Of a DNA stretch of 9,722 nucleotides, positions 1 to 5,994 are shown in pieces. The translations under genes were made by a program, and so were the position numbers. Each line of letters opens with the position of its first letter. Position 1 is the stretch's first letter. A model generated the notes under the pieces. That model had not been told where the DNA came from. It did no database searches and worked only from the letters and a program-made list of their open reading frames with translations. Source of the stretch: an uncultured Alphaproteobacteria bacterium (GTDB lineage: Bacteria > Pseudomonadota > Alphaproteobacteria > CAAHEQ01 > UBA3637); NCBI GenBank assembly GCA_944391545.1, contig CALXTZ010000049.1, forward strand, positions 1 to 9,722, read 5' to 3'.

Positions 1-48
1 CCCTTTCCCCAATCCTTTTGTCCTAAAAATATCCCTAACCCTTTTCAT
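1..48 (-). CDS. Unidentified protein, N-terminal fragment cut by the window edge
   Basis: An ATG (complement of 46-48) opens a leftward frame that stays open for 16 codons to the window edge and reads MKRVRDIFRTKGLGKG. A purine-rich GAGGGGG lies about six bases before the ATG and would serve as ribosome binding site. A promoter-like TTGACA with a poly-G spacer lies farther upstream (89-115), which supports a real gene start. The visible residues are basic and show no signal peptide, but they are too few to assign a family. The frame could still be a chance ORF. Its best support is the combination of ribosome binding site, promoter and the terminators that insulate it from the gene to its right. 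Confidence 0.45.
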   Translation of the reverse strand, partial: MKRVRDIFRTKGLGKG

Positions 49-88
49 CGTTTCCCCCTCTTAAACAAAACAGACTTGGAAACACCAA

Positions 89-115
89 ACACTACCCCCC
101 CCCCCCCACTGTCAA
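89..115 (-). promoter_or_regulatory. Candidate promoter with a 13-nt poly-G spacer
   Basis: On the minus strand a perfect -35 TTGACA (complement of 110-115) is followed by GT, then 13 consecutive G (C95-C107 on the plus strand), then TAGTGT (complement of 89-94), which matches 3 of 6 bases of a -10. The spacer is 15 bp, two short of the sigma70 optimum of 17. Start of transcription would fall near 82, about 35 nt before the ATG at 48. Promoters with poly-G/C between -35 and -10 are known from phase-variable genes such as Neisseria porA and opc. That comparison is an inference from architecture. The weak -10 is the main doubt. Confidence 0.4.
95..107. repeat. Homopolymeric C13/G13 tract
   Basis: Thirteen consecutive C on the plus strand, in an otherwise AT-rich intergenic region. 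It is by far the longest G/C homopolymer in the window. Such tracts change length by slipped-strand mispairing and are also prone to sequencing and assembly error. It sits inside a 7-bp inverted repeat (AGACTTG at 73-79, CAAGTCT at 113-119) whose right arm overlaps the -35 of the leftward promoter. Confidence 0.9.
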
Positions 116-128
116 GTCTTTTTTGCAG

Positions 129-154
129 AAAAAAAGAGGGCCGCAATATCCTCT
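129..154 (-). terminator. Second, distal intrinsic terminator after the DUF2934 gene
   Basis: On the minus strand AGAGG (complement of 150-154) pairs with CCTCT (complement of 135-139) around a 10-nt loop, and the stem runs into seven U (A129-A135 on the plus strand). The stem is only 5 bp, so it is weaker than the hairpin at 166-196. It lies just upstream of the leftward promoter at 89-115 and may act as a fail-safe that shields it from read-through. Confidence 0.5.
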
Positions 155-165
155 CGCTAAAGTAT

Positions 166-196
166 AAAAAAAGAGAGCCGTTTGAAACAGCCCTCT
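166..196 (-). terminator. Rho-independent terminator of the DUF2934 gene
   Basis: On the minus strand a 12-bp stem pairs the complement of 185-196 with the complement of 172-183, with two G-U wobbles and a very small loop. It is followed directly by a seven-U run (A166-A172 on the plus strand). It begins about 22 nt after the stop codon of the gene at 219-518. The long stem and U-run make it a convincing terminator in the leftward direction. In the rightward direction the U-run is only three bases. Confidence 0.85.
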
Positions 197-218
197 TTCC
201 AAAGCAAACACATATTTT

Positions 219-518
219 TTATTTTTTAACCGAACCGTACAACGGCGTAATGATTTTTGTTGCCGCTGATTTCACCGGAACCGGATTGATTTTGGATTTT
301 GGTGCAGCCTTTTTCGCCGGCGCTTTTTTGGCCGGAGCCGCTTTTTTAGCCGGTTCTTTTTTGGCGGCCGGTTTTGCCGCTGCTTTTTTCGCAGCCGGTT
401 TCTTCAACGACTTTTCGGCCATCGCCCAAATTTCAGCATCACGTCCCTGCGGACGACCTTCATTCTCCCAAATGTAATAGGCCGCAACACGGATGTATTC
501 AATATCTTTTTCACTCAT
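219..518 (-). CDS. DUF2934 protein with histone H1-like Lys/Ala/Pro-rich tail
   Basis: A 99-residue basic protein. Residues 1-40 resemble the DUF2934 domain: an IRVAAYYIWENEGRPQGRD core and a following WAMAE, matching the family pattern of I-R-x-x-A-Y-x-I-W-x-x-x-G-R-P-x-G-R-D with a later W and A-E. Residues about 39-74 form a low-complexity tail of AAKK, PAKK and KKAAP repeats, like the C-terminal tails of eukaryotic H1, AlgP and Hc1-type bacterial proteins. Residues 75-99 are a less repetitive end rich in V, I and T. The tail suggests nonspecific DNA or nucleoid binding. The role of DUF2934 is not known to me. The start is supported by GGAG 8 nt before the ATG and by a promoter at 562-589. 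It is probably a single-gene unit, since it has its own promoter and a strong terminator. Confidence 0.85.
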   Translation of the reverse strand: MSEKDIEYIRVAAYYIWENEGRPQGRDAEIWAMAEKSLKKPAAKKAAAKPAAKKEPAKKAAPAKKAPAKKAAPKSKINPVPVKSAATKIITPLYGSVKK

Positions 519-561
519 TTTCTATCTCCATTGTTCAGGAAAAATAATTGTAACAGAACCT

Positions 562-589
562 AGTATAAAAAGATTTTACACAAATACAA
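562..589 (-). promoter_or_regulatory. Candidate sigma70 promoter for the DUF2934 gene
   Basis: On the minus strand TTGTAT (complement of 584-589), a 16-bp spacer and TATACT (complement of 562-567, 5 of 6 -10 bases). Transcription would start near 555, giving a leader of about 37 nt before the ATG at 518. The -35 is poor (3 of 6). It lies in the 117-nt gap between prfC and this gene, which otherwise holds only A/T runs. Confidence 0.45.
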
Positions 590-635
590 GCCTTTTTTTT
601 CGATTTTCTTATTTTTTTTACATAAAAACAACCAG

Positions 636-2237
636 TTATTCATTTGCGCTTAAAATATGCTCTTTTGTTTTAAGGAATTGAACATGGGGAAAATCTTCCT
701 GCGCTTTGTTCAAATGCCACGCGTTGCGCGCTAAAAAGACCAAATCGCCGTCATGATCCTCGGCAACATTAGCCTGATTTTTATCCGCAAAATTTTTCCG
801 TTCGGCCGGCGTTCCGTCAACCCACCGAGCCGTATAAAAACTGGTTTGTTCAAAAATAACCGGCACATCATATTCCGTCCGAATGCGATCCGCCAAAATT
901 TGAAATTGCAAAGCACCGACAACACCGACAATCCAGTCCGAGCCGATAAAAGGTTTAAAAACACAGGCACCGCCCTCTTCGGCTATCTGCATAAGAGCCT
1001 TGCCCAAATGTTTTGCTTTCAACGGATCAACCGGCCGCACTTTTTGCAACAATTCCGGCGCAAAGCTGGGAATCCCTTTAAAGTTTAATGATTCGCCCTC
1101 GGTTAAAGTGTCTCCGATTCTTAAATGGCCGTGATTGGGAATACCGATAATATCGCCGGCCCACGCTTCTTCGGCCAATTCACGGTCTTGCGCTAAAAAT
1201 AAAACAGCATTGTTCAGTAAAACCTGTTTTTGACTGCGCTGATGAACCAACTTCATTGCTCGTTTAAAATGCCCGGAGCAAATCCGCATAAAAGCGATGC
1301 GATCGCGGTGTTTCGGATCCATGTTGGCCTGGATTTTAAAAATAAAGCCCGTCACTTTGTTTTCCGACGGTTCGACCACGCGCGCATCAGCCGTTTGAGA
1401 ACGCGGACTGGGGGCCATTTCGACCAAACCGTTTAACAATTCGCGCACGCCGAAATTATTAATCGCACTGCCGAAGAAAACAGGCGTTAAAGTCCCCTCC
1501 CGATACGCTTTCATATCAAAAGCGGGGCACAACCCTTTAATCATTTCGACATTTTCCCGTAAATCGGCGACTTCGGTCGGCTCCAGCAATTCATCCAACC
1601 GTTTGTCGTCAACGCCGTTAATGACTTCTCCGTCGCTGACCACACTTTTGGAGGCCGTTTTATCCATTAAAATCAGCCGATCATGAAATAAATCATAGCA
1701 TCCTTTAAAATCACGACCCATACCGATCGGCCAGCTGGCCGGACACACGTCCAAAGCCAACGTTTGTTCGATTTCTTCCAATAAAGCAAAAGGATCCTGG
1801 CCGTCGCGGTCCAACTTATTAATAAAAGTAATAATCGGAATATCCCGCATCCGGCAGACTTCAAACAATTTGCGCGTCTGCTCCTCAATCCCTTTGGCAC
1901 AGTCAATCACCATGACCGCGCTGTCAACCGCCGTCAAAACACGATAAGTATCTTCGCTGAAGTCTTCATGTCCCGGCGTATCCAACAAGTTAAACGTACA
2001 GCCGGCATAATCAAACGTCATCACCGAAGAAGCGACGGAAATACCACGCTCCTGTTCGACTTTCATCCAATCCGAATGCGCTGCCCGTTGTTCTTTTTTA
2101 GCCTTCACGGCACCGGCCATCGCAATGGCGCCTCCGAACAACAACAATTTTTCGGTCAAAGTGGTTTTCCCGGCATCCGGGTGAGAAATAATCGCAAACG
2201 TGCGCCGTTTTGAAATAATATCTTGCATATCAGTCAT
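636..2237 (-). CDS. prfC: Peptide chain release factor 3 (RF3), translational GTPase
   Basis: A 533-residue GTPase, close to the usual RF3 length (529 in E. coli). RF3 binds the ribosome after peptide release and uses GTP to eject RF1 or RF2. All G motifs are visible: G1 SHPDAGKT (18-25), switch I RGIS (64-67), G3 DTPGH (86-90), G4 NKLD (140-143) and a G5-region SWPIG (168-172). Starting DIISKRRTFAIISHP and lacking the long extra domains of EF-G or TetM-type protectors, it is RF3 and not a resistance protein. AAAGGA lies 6 nt before the ATG. It reads away from the tRNA-tig cluster. No convincing terminator follows the stop before the next leftward gene, so some read-through is possible. Confidence 0.97.
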   Translation of the reverse strand: MTDMQDIISKRRTFAIISHPDAGKTTLTEKLLLFGGAIAMAGAVKAKKEQRAAHSDWMKVEQERGISVASSVMTFDYAGCTFNLLDTPGHEDFSEDTYRVLTAVDSAVMVIDCAKGIEEQTRKLFEVCRMRDIPIITFINKLDRDGQDPFALLEEIEQTLALDVCPASWPIGMGRDFKGCYDLFHDRLILMDKTASKSVVSDGEVINGVDDKRLDELLEPTEVADLRENVEMIKGLCPAFDMKAYREGTLTPVFFGSAINNFGVRELLNGLVEMAPSPRSQTADARVVEPSENKVTGFIFKIQANMDPKHRDRIAFMRICSGHFKRAMKLVHQRSQKQVLLNNAVLFLAQDRELAEEAWAGDIIGIPNHGHLRIGDTLTEGESLNFKGIPSFAPELLQKVRPVDPLKAKHLGKALMQIAEEGGACVFKPFIGSDWIVGVVGALQFQILADRIRTEYDVPVIFEQTSFYTARWVDGTPAERKNFADKNQANVAEDHDGDLVFLARNAWHLNKAQEDFPHVQFLKTKEHILSANE

Positions 2238-2261
2238 GGTTTATCCTTTAATTTCGGCTTG

Positions 2262-2290
2262 TTTATACAGCAATTCACACAAAAAGTCCA
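2262..2290 (-). promoter_or_regulatory. Candidate sigma70 promoter for prfC
   Basis: On the minus strand TGGACT (complement of 2285-2290, 4 of 6), a 17-bp spacer and TATAAA (complement of 2262-2267, 5 of 6) with TG just before it. Transcription would start near 2255, about 18 nt before the prfC ATG at 2237. A perfect inverted repeat at 2315-2327 lies about 25 bp upstream of the -35. Confidence 0.45.
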
Positions 2291-2314
2291 GTCCTTAATC
2301 TGCAAAACGAAAAG

Positions 2315-2327
2315 AACTTGACAAGTT
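2315..2327. promoter_or_regulatory. Perfect inverted repeat AACTTGACAAGTT, possible operator
   Basis: AACTTG-A-CAAGTT is a perfect 6-1-6 inverted repeat in the divergent gap between prfC and the tRNA-tig unit. Its position upstream of the prfC promoter would suit an activator or repressor site. It also contains TTGACA on the plus strand, but no -10 follows at proper spacing. The regulator, if any, is unknown. Confidence 0.3.
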
Positions 2328-2425
2328 TTCAAAAAATAATCAATCTCCGCAAAGGTTTCGATTTCCAACGTATGTGATTACGGCAGCCGTTTGAAGATTT
2401 AAACATGATTATTCGCACATTTTTG

Positions 2426-2454
2426 TTTACTTTCGTTCCGATTTAGGCTATATC
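2426..2454 (+). promoter_or_regulatory. Candidate promoter of tRNA-Leu (and tig)
   Basis: TTTACT (2426-2431, 4 of 6), a 17-bp spacer and TATATC (2449-2454, 4 of 6). Transcription would start near 2461, about 15 nt before the mature tRNA. No terminator lies in the 40 nt between tRNA and tig, and no better promoter is seen there, so tig is probably expressed by read-through from here. Confidence 0.45.
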
Positions 2455-2475
2455 TTGCCTTACGAGTAGGAAAAA

Positions 2476-2560
2476 GCGGGCGTGGCGAAATTGGTAGACG
2501 CGTCGGATTTAGGTTCCGATGGGGAAACTCATGGGGGTTCAAGTCCCTCCGCCCGCACCA
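2476..2560 (+). tRNA. tRNA-Leu, anticodon UAG
   Basis: An 85-nt class II tRNA including an encoded CCA. The acceptor stem GCGGGCG (2476-2482) pairs fully with CGCCCGC (2550-2556), followed by discriminator A and CCA (2558-2560). The anticodon stem TCGGA/TCCGA encloses the loop TTTAGGT, so the anticodon is TAG, reading CUN leucine codons. A D-loop with TTGGTAGAC, a long variable arm and a T-loop TTCAAGT are present. It lies 40 nt before tig with no terminator between. RNase processing would separate it from the tig mRNA. Confidence 0.97.
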
Positions 2561-2600
2561 CTTTTCTATGGGATTGTCTTTAATTAAGTAGGAAATAAAC

Positions 2601-3941
2601 ATGAAAATTACTGAAACAAAAAACAAAGGATTGTCTCATTCTTTTAAAATTGTTGTCCCTGCCGACGAATTTGCGGCCGATGTGGCAAAACGGCTGGGAA
2701 CGGTTGCGGCTCAAGTCAAATTGCCGGGCTTCCGTCCGGGCAAAGCACCGCTGAACGTCGTTGAACAAAAATACGGTCAGGCGGTCAAAGGCGAAGCGGC
2801 CGAACATTTCGTTCAACAAGGCATTCAAAAGGCTTTGGAAGACAACAAACTGCGCTCTGCAACAAACCCGAAAGTGGATGTCGTTACTTTTGAAGACGGC
2901 AAAGATTTTGAATTTACGATGGATGTCGAAGTTTTGCCGGAAATCAAACCGGTTGATTTTTCCAAAATCGAAGTGGAAAAGCTGACCGCCGACGTGACAG
3001 ACAAAGAAATCAACGACGCATTAAACCGTTTGGCGCTCAGCCGCCGGGAAACGGAAGTCGTTGATGAAAAGCGCAAAACCCAAAAAGGCGACATCATCGT
3101 CATTGACTTTGTCGGTTCCATTGACGGCAAAGAATTCCGCGGCGGAAAAGGAACGGATTATTATTTGGAACTGGGTTCCAACACCTTTATTCCGGGCTTT
3201 GAAGATCAATTAACGGGCGTAGACGTCCCGGGTACGGCTACCGTCAACGTTACTTTCCCGGAAAACTACCATGCCAAAGAAATGGCCGGAAAAGCGGCTG
3301 TGTTTGACGTAACGGTCAAAGAATTGCGTAAGGTGAAAAATCCCGAAATCAACGATGATTTTGCCAAAGCTTTCGGAAAAGACACGCTGGATGCTTTAAA
3401 AGAATTAATTAAAGAAGAATTGACCAAAGAATACAACAACGTTTCCAAAGTTCATTTGAAACGCGCTTTATTGGATGCTTTGGCCCAAAAGGCGGACTTC
3501 GAAGCGCCGGCAGGAATGGTCGACATGGAATTCGACGCGATTTGGCGTCAATTTGAAGAAGCCAAAAAACGCGGTGACATTGACGAAGATGACAAGAAAA
3601 TGTCTGACGATGATTTGAAAAAAGACTACAAAGCCATTGCCGAACGCCGGGTCAAACTGGGGTTGTTGCTGGCTGAAGTCGCCAATGAAAACAAAATCAC
3701 CTTGTCGCAGGAAGATATTTCCAACGCCGTAATGGCCGAAGCGCGCCGTTATCCGGGTCAAGAAAAGAAAGTCTTTGAATTTTATTCCAAAAATCCGCGG
3801 GCTTTGGAAGCTTTGAAAGCACCGATTTTTGAAGAAAAAGTCATTGAATTCATCACAGACAAAGTCAAATTAAACGACAAAAAGCTGTCTGTCGAAGAAT
3901 TATATGCTTATGATCCGGACAAAAAGGAAAACAAGAAATAA
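2601..3941 (+). CDS. tig: Trigger factor, ribosome-associated chaperone and prolyl isomerase
   Basis: A 446-residue protein (432 in E. coli) that binds ribosomal protein L23 at the exit tunnel and shields nascent chains. The N-terminal ribosome-binding domain carries the signature loop GFRPGK (43-48). An FKBP-type peptidyl-prolyl isomerase domain spans about 161-245, with the typical D-F-x-G-x-x-D-G segment near 169-176 and a later IPGFED. The remaining residues form the charged helical C-terminal chaperone domain, ending in a Lys-rich tail. The ATG follows a purine-rich AAGTAGGAA at a normal distance. tig is 12 nt before clpP, so both are translated from one mRNA. Pairing of tig with clpP and clpX is widely conserved and links folding with degradation. 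Confidence 0.98.
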   Translation: MKITETKNKGLSHSFKIVVPADEFAADVAKRLGTVAAQVKLPGFRPGKAPLNVVEQKYGQAVKGEAAEHFVQQGIQKALEDNKLRSATNPKVDVVTFEDGKDFEFTMDVEVLPEIKPVDFSKIEVEKLTADVTDKEINDALNRLALSRRETEVVDEKRKTQKGDIIVIDFVGSIDGKEFRGGKGTDYYLELGSNTFIPGFEDQLTGVDVPGTATVNVTFPENYHAKEMAGKAAVFDVTVKELRKVKNPEINDDFAKAFGKDTLDALKELIKEELTKEYNNVSKVHLKRALLDALAQKADFEAPAGMVDMEFDAIWRQFEEAKKRGDIDEDDKKMSDDDLKKDYKAIAERRVKLGLLLAEVANENKITLSQEDISNAVMAEARRYPGQEKKVFEFYSKNPRALEALKAPIFEEKVIEFITDKVKLNDKKLSVEELYAYDPDKKENKK

Positions 3942-3953
3942 AAGGAGCACGTC

Positions 3954-4574
3954 ATGACTTGTACAGACTTTGTCAAACCACACATGGATTATTTAATTCC
4001 GACGGTTGTCGAACAAACCGGACGCGGAGAACGCGCGTACGATATTTATTCGCGCTTGTTAAAGGAAAGAATTATCTTTCTGACAGGGCCTGTACAAGAC
4101 GACGTTGCCAGCTTGATTTGTGCCCAGCTTTTGTTTTTGGAAGCGGAAGATCCGAAAAAGGAAATTGCATTTTACATCAATTCTCCGGGCGGCGTCGTGA
4201 CTTCCGGCCTGGCGATTTTGGATACAATGAATTACATTAAATGCCCGGTTTCCACCATTGTGATGGGGCAGGCGGCCTCTATGGGGTCTTTATTGCTTTG
4301 CTGTGGCGAAAAAGGGCGGCGTTTTGCTTTGCCCAACGCTCGGATTATGATACATCAACCTTCCGGCGGGTTCCAAGGACAAGCAACGGATATTGAAATT
4401 CATGCGCGGGAAATTTTGGACTTAAAAGCCAGATTAAACCAAATTTATGTCAACCAAACGGGACAATCGCTGGAAACGGTTGAAAAAGCAATGGAGCGTG
4501 ATAATTTTATGACGCCTCAAGATGCGAAGGATTTCGGGTTGATTGATGAAATTATTGAAAAACGGCCTGCCTAA
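3954..4574 (+). CDS. clpP: ATP-dependent Clp protease, proteolytic subunit
   Basis: A 206-residue serine protease that forms a barrel of two heptamers and degrades substrates delivered by ClpX or ClpA. The catalytic triad is visible: Ser109 in GQAASMGS, His134 in MIHQPSGG, and Asp183 in ERDNFM. The oxyanion region SPGG is at 77-80. The N-terminal VVEQTGRGERAYDIYSRLLKERIIFL-type block is typical, so the enzyme looks complete after removal of a short propeptide. The ATG at 3954 is favoured over Met12 because AAAGGAG lies just before it. It is 12 nt after tig. The 102 nt before clpX contain a separate heat-shock-type promoter and only a weak hairpin. Confidence 0.98.
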   Translation: MTCTDFVKPHMDYLIPTVVEQTGRGERAYDIYSRLLKERIIFLTGPVQDDVASLICAQLLFLEAEDPKKEIAFYINSPGGVVTSGLAILDTMNYIKCPVSTIVMGQAASMGSLLLCCGEKGRRFALPNARIMIHQPSGGFQGQATDIEIHAREILDLKARLNQIYVNQTGQSLETVEKAMERDNFMTPQDAKDFGLIDEIIEKRPA

Positions 4575-4592
4575 CCTTTTATGCCGGCAGGG

Positions 4593-4613
4593 ATGTGGTT
4601 CACATAATTTTTT
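4593..4613 (+). terminator. Weak hairpin with U-run after clpP, possible attenuator
   Basis: ATGTG-GTT-CACAT forms a 5-bp stem followed by AA and six T (4608-4613). The stem is short and AT-rich, so termination would be partial at best. It lies between the clpP stop and the clpX promoter and could lower read-through from tig-clpP into clpX-lon. Confidence 0.3.
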
Positions 4614-4624
4614 ATGCCAAAGGT

Positions 4625-4653
4625 CTTGAAAACACGCGGCACCTTTCCTATAT
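4625..4653 (+). promoter_or_regulatory. RpoH (sigma32)-type heat-shock promoter for clpX-lon
   Basis: CTTGAAA begins at 4625. CTTG and CCTATAT (4647-4653) are separated by 18 nt, which fits the alphaproteobacterial RpoH pattern of CTTG, about 17-18 nt, CYTATNT. Transcription would start near 4660, 17 nt before the clpX ATG. The downstream genes, an AAA+ unfoldase and Lon, are classical heat-shock regulon members. The match is read by eye and has not been scored against a matrix. The overlapping TATATAAA could also act as a -10 for a housekeeping sigma, though no fitting -35 is seen. Confidence 0.65.
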
Positions 4654-4676
4654 AAAAGAAACAAGAGGAAAAGACG

Positions 4677-5978
4677 ATGACAGATAAAAAGAATGACGAA
4701 AACAAAAACACACTTACCTGCTCTTTTTGCAATAAAACGCAAAATGAAGTCAGAAAGCTGATCGCCGGCAGAACCCTGTCGTTGGGCGACGGTAAAGGTC
4801 AAACTGTTTTTATCTGTGACGAATGCATCGCTTTGTGTGCCGATATTATTCAGGAAGAAGCGAAAAGCACCTCACCGGATGCCGAAAAATCGGATTCGTT
4901 TCAATTAAAGTCACCGCATGAAGTAAAAGCTTTCCTGGATCAATATGTCATCGGTCAGGAAAAAGCCAAAAAAGTTTTATCCGTGGCCGTGTACAATCAT
5001 TACAAACGATTAAGCGCCCAAAAACAAGACGATGTGGAAATCAATAAGTCCAACATCCTGTTGGTCGGTGCGACCGGATGCGGTAAAACGTATCTGGCGC
5101 GGACACTGGCTAAAATTTTGGACGTTCCGTTTGCGATTGCGGATGCAACAACGTTAACGGAAGCCGGCTATGTCGGAGAAGACGTTGAAAACATTATTTT
5201 AAAATTGCTGCAAGCGGCTGATTACAATGTTGAAAAAGCGCAACGCGGTATCGTTTACATTGATGAAATCGATAAAATTTCTCGTAAAAACGACGGTCCG
5301 TCCATTACGCGCGATGTTTCGGGTGAAGGCGTGCAACAGGCTTTGTTGAAGTTGATGGAAGGCACCATTGCTGCCGTTCCGCCCCAAGGCGGGCGCAAAC
5401 ATCCGCAACAGGAATTTATTCAAGTGGATACATCCAATATCTTGTTTATCTGCGGCGGGGCTTTTGCGGGATTGGAAAAATTAATTGAACGGCGGACGCA
5501 AAAATCCTCTATCGGATTTGGCGCAACAGTTCATGATGTGGATGAAAAAACAACCGGGGAATTGCTGGCCAAGCTGGAACCCGAAGATTTGTTGAAATTC
5601 GGCCTTATTCCGGAATTTGTCGGCCGGTTGCCGGTCATTGCCACACTGGATGATCTGGATGAAAAAGCGCTGGTCGATATTCTGACACAGCCGAAAAATG
5701 CCTTGATTAAGCAATATCAAAGCTTGTTTAAAATGGAAAATGTCACGTTAAGCATTACGGATGATGCCTGTTCGGCGATTGCTCGTAAAGCCATTGCCCG
5801 CAAAACCGGTGCCAGAGGGCTGCGTTCCATTTTGGAAAACTTATTGTTGGATTTGATGTTTGACTTGCCGACAATTAAAAATTTAAGCGAAGTCATTATT
5901 AATGAACAAGTCGTGAACGGGGAAAGCGATCCGATTCTTGTTTATTCGGAAGAAAATCAAAAAGAATCTGCCAGCTGA
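4677..5978 (+). CDS. clpX: ATP-dependent Clp protease, ATP-binding subunit ClpX
   Basis: A 433-residue AAA+ unfoldase that recognises tagged substrates (such as ssrA), unfolds them and threads them into ClpP. The N-terminal zinc-binding domain has Cys15, Cys18, Cys47 and Cys50. Walker A is GATGCGKT (131-138), with Ala in place of the more usual Pro. Walker B is IVYIDEIDK (192-200). The pore loop GYVG is at 164-167 and the RKH loop at 240-242. The IGF loop that docks on ClpP is at 279-281, so partnership with ClpP is expected. The box VII region IPEFVGRLPV (311-320) and the sensor 2 GARGLRS are present. GAGGAA lies 6 nt before the ATG. The gene has its own heat-shock-type promoter and is followed after 16 nt by lon. 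Confidence 0.98.
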   Translation: MTDKKNDENKNTLTCSFCNKTQNEVRKLIAGRTLSLGDGKGQTVFICDECIALCADIIQEEAKSTSPDAEKSDSFQLKSPHEVKAFLDQYVIGQEKAKKVLSVAVYNHYKRLSAQKQDDVEINKSNILLVGATGCGKTYLARTLAKILDVPFAIADATTLTEAGYVGEDVENIILKLLQAADYNVEKAQRGIVYIDEIDKISRKNDGPSITRDVSGEGVQQALLKLMEGTIAAVPPQGGRKHPQQEFIQVDTSNILFICGGAFAGLEKLIERRTQKSSIGFGATVHDVDEKTTGELLAKLEPEDLLKFGLIPEFVGRLPVIATLDDLDEKALVDILTQPKNALIKQYQSLFKMENVTLSITDDACSAIARKAIARKTGARGLRSILENLLLDLMFDLPTIKNLSEVIINEQVVNGESDPILVYSEENQKESAS

Positions 5979-5994
5979 AGGACAAAAAAAACAA

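Noticed and set aside
76..477. A 133-codon plus-strand frame across the DUF2934 gene
   Set aside because: Its second half is antisense to the K/A-rich repeats and reads as low-complexity F/A/G. The first half crosses the poly-C tract and two terminators. There is no ribosome binding site or family resemblance.
624..640. Hairpin over the prfC stop codon as a terminator
   Set aside because: AATAA/TTGTT gives only five weak pairs and the following U-run is short.
636..2237. Tet(M)-type ribosomal protection or EF-G-like identity for the 533-residue GTPase
   Set aside because: Length, N-terminus and motif spacing match RF3. The extra domains of EF-G and Tet(M) are missing.
2319..2340. TTGACA on the plus strand within the prfC-upstream palindrome as a tRNA/tig promoter
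   Set aside because: No -10 lies at 16-18 bp. The TTTACT-17-TATATC pair at 2426-2454 is much closer to the tRNA and better placed.
4566..4591. CCTGCC/GGCAGG hairpin at the end of clpP as a terminator
   Set aside because: The stem overlaps the stop region, has a 14-nt loop and no U-run directly after it. The nearest T-run is 16 nt away.
5938..5994. Upstream TTG start for lon
   Set aside because: It lies inside clpX, adds 19 non-conserved basic residues and has no ribosome binding site. ATG 5995 has GAAGGA upstream.
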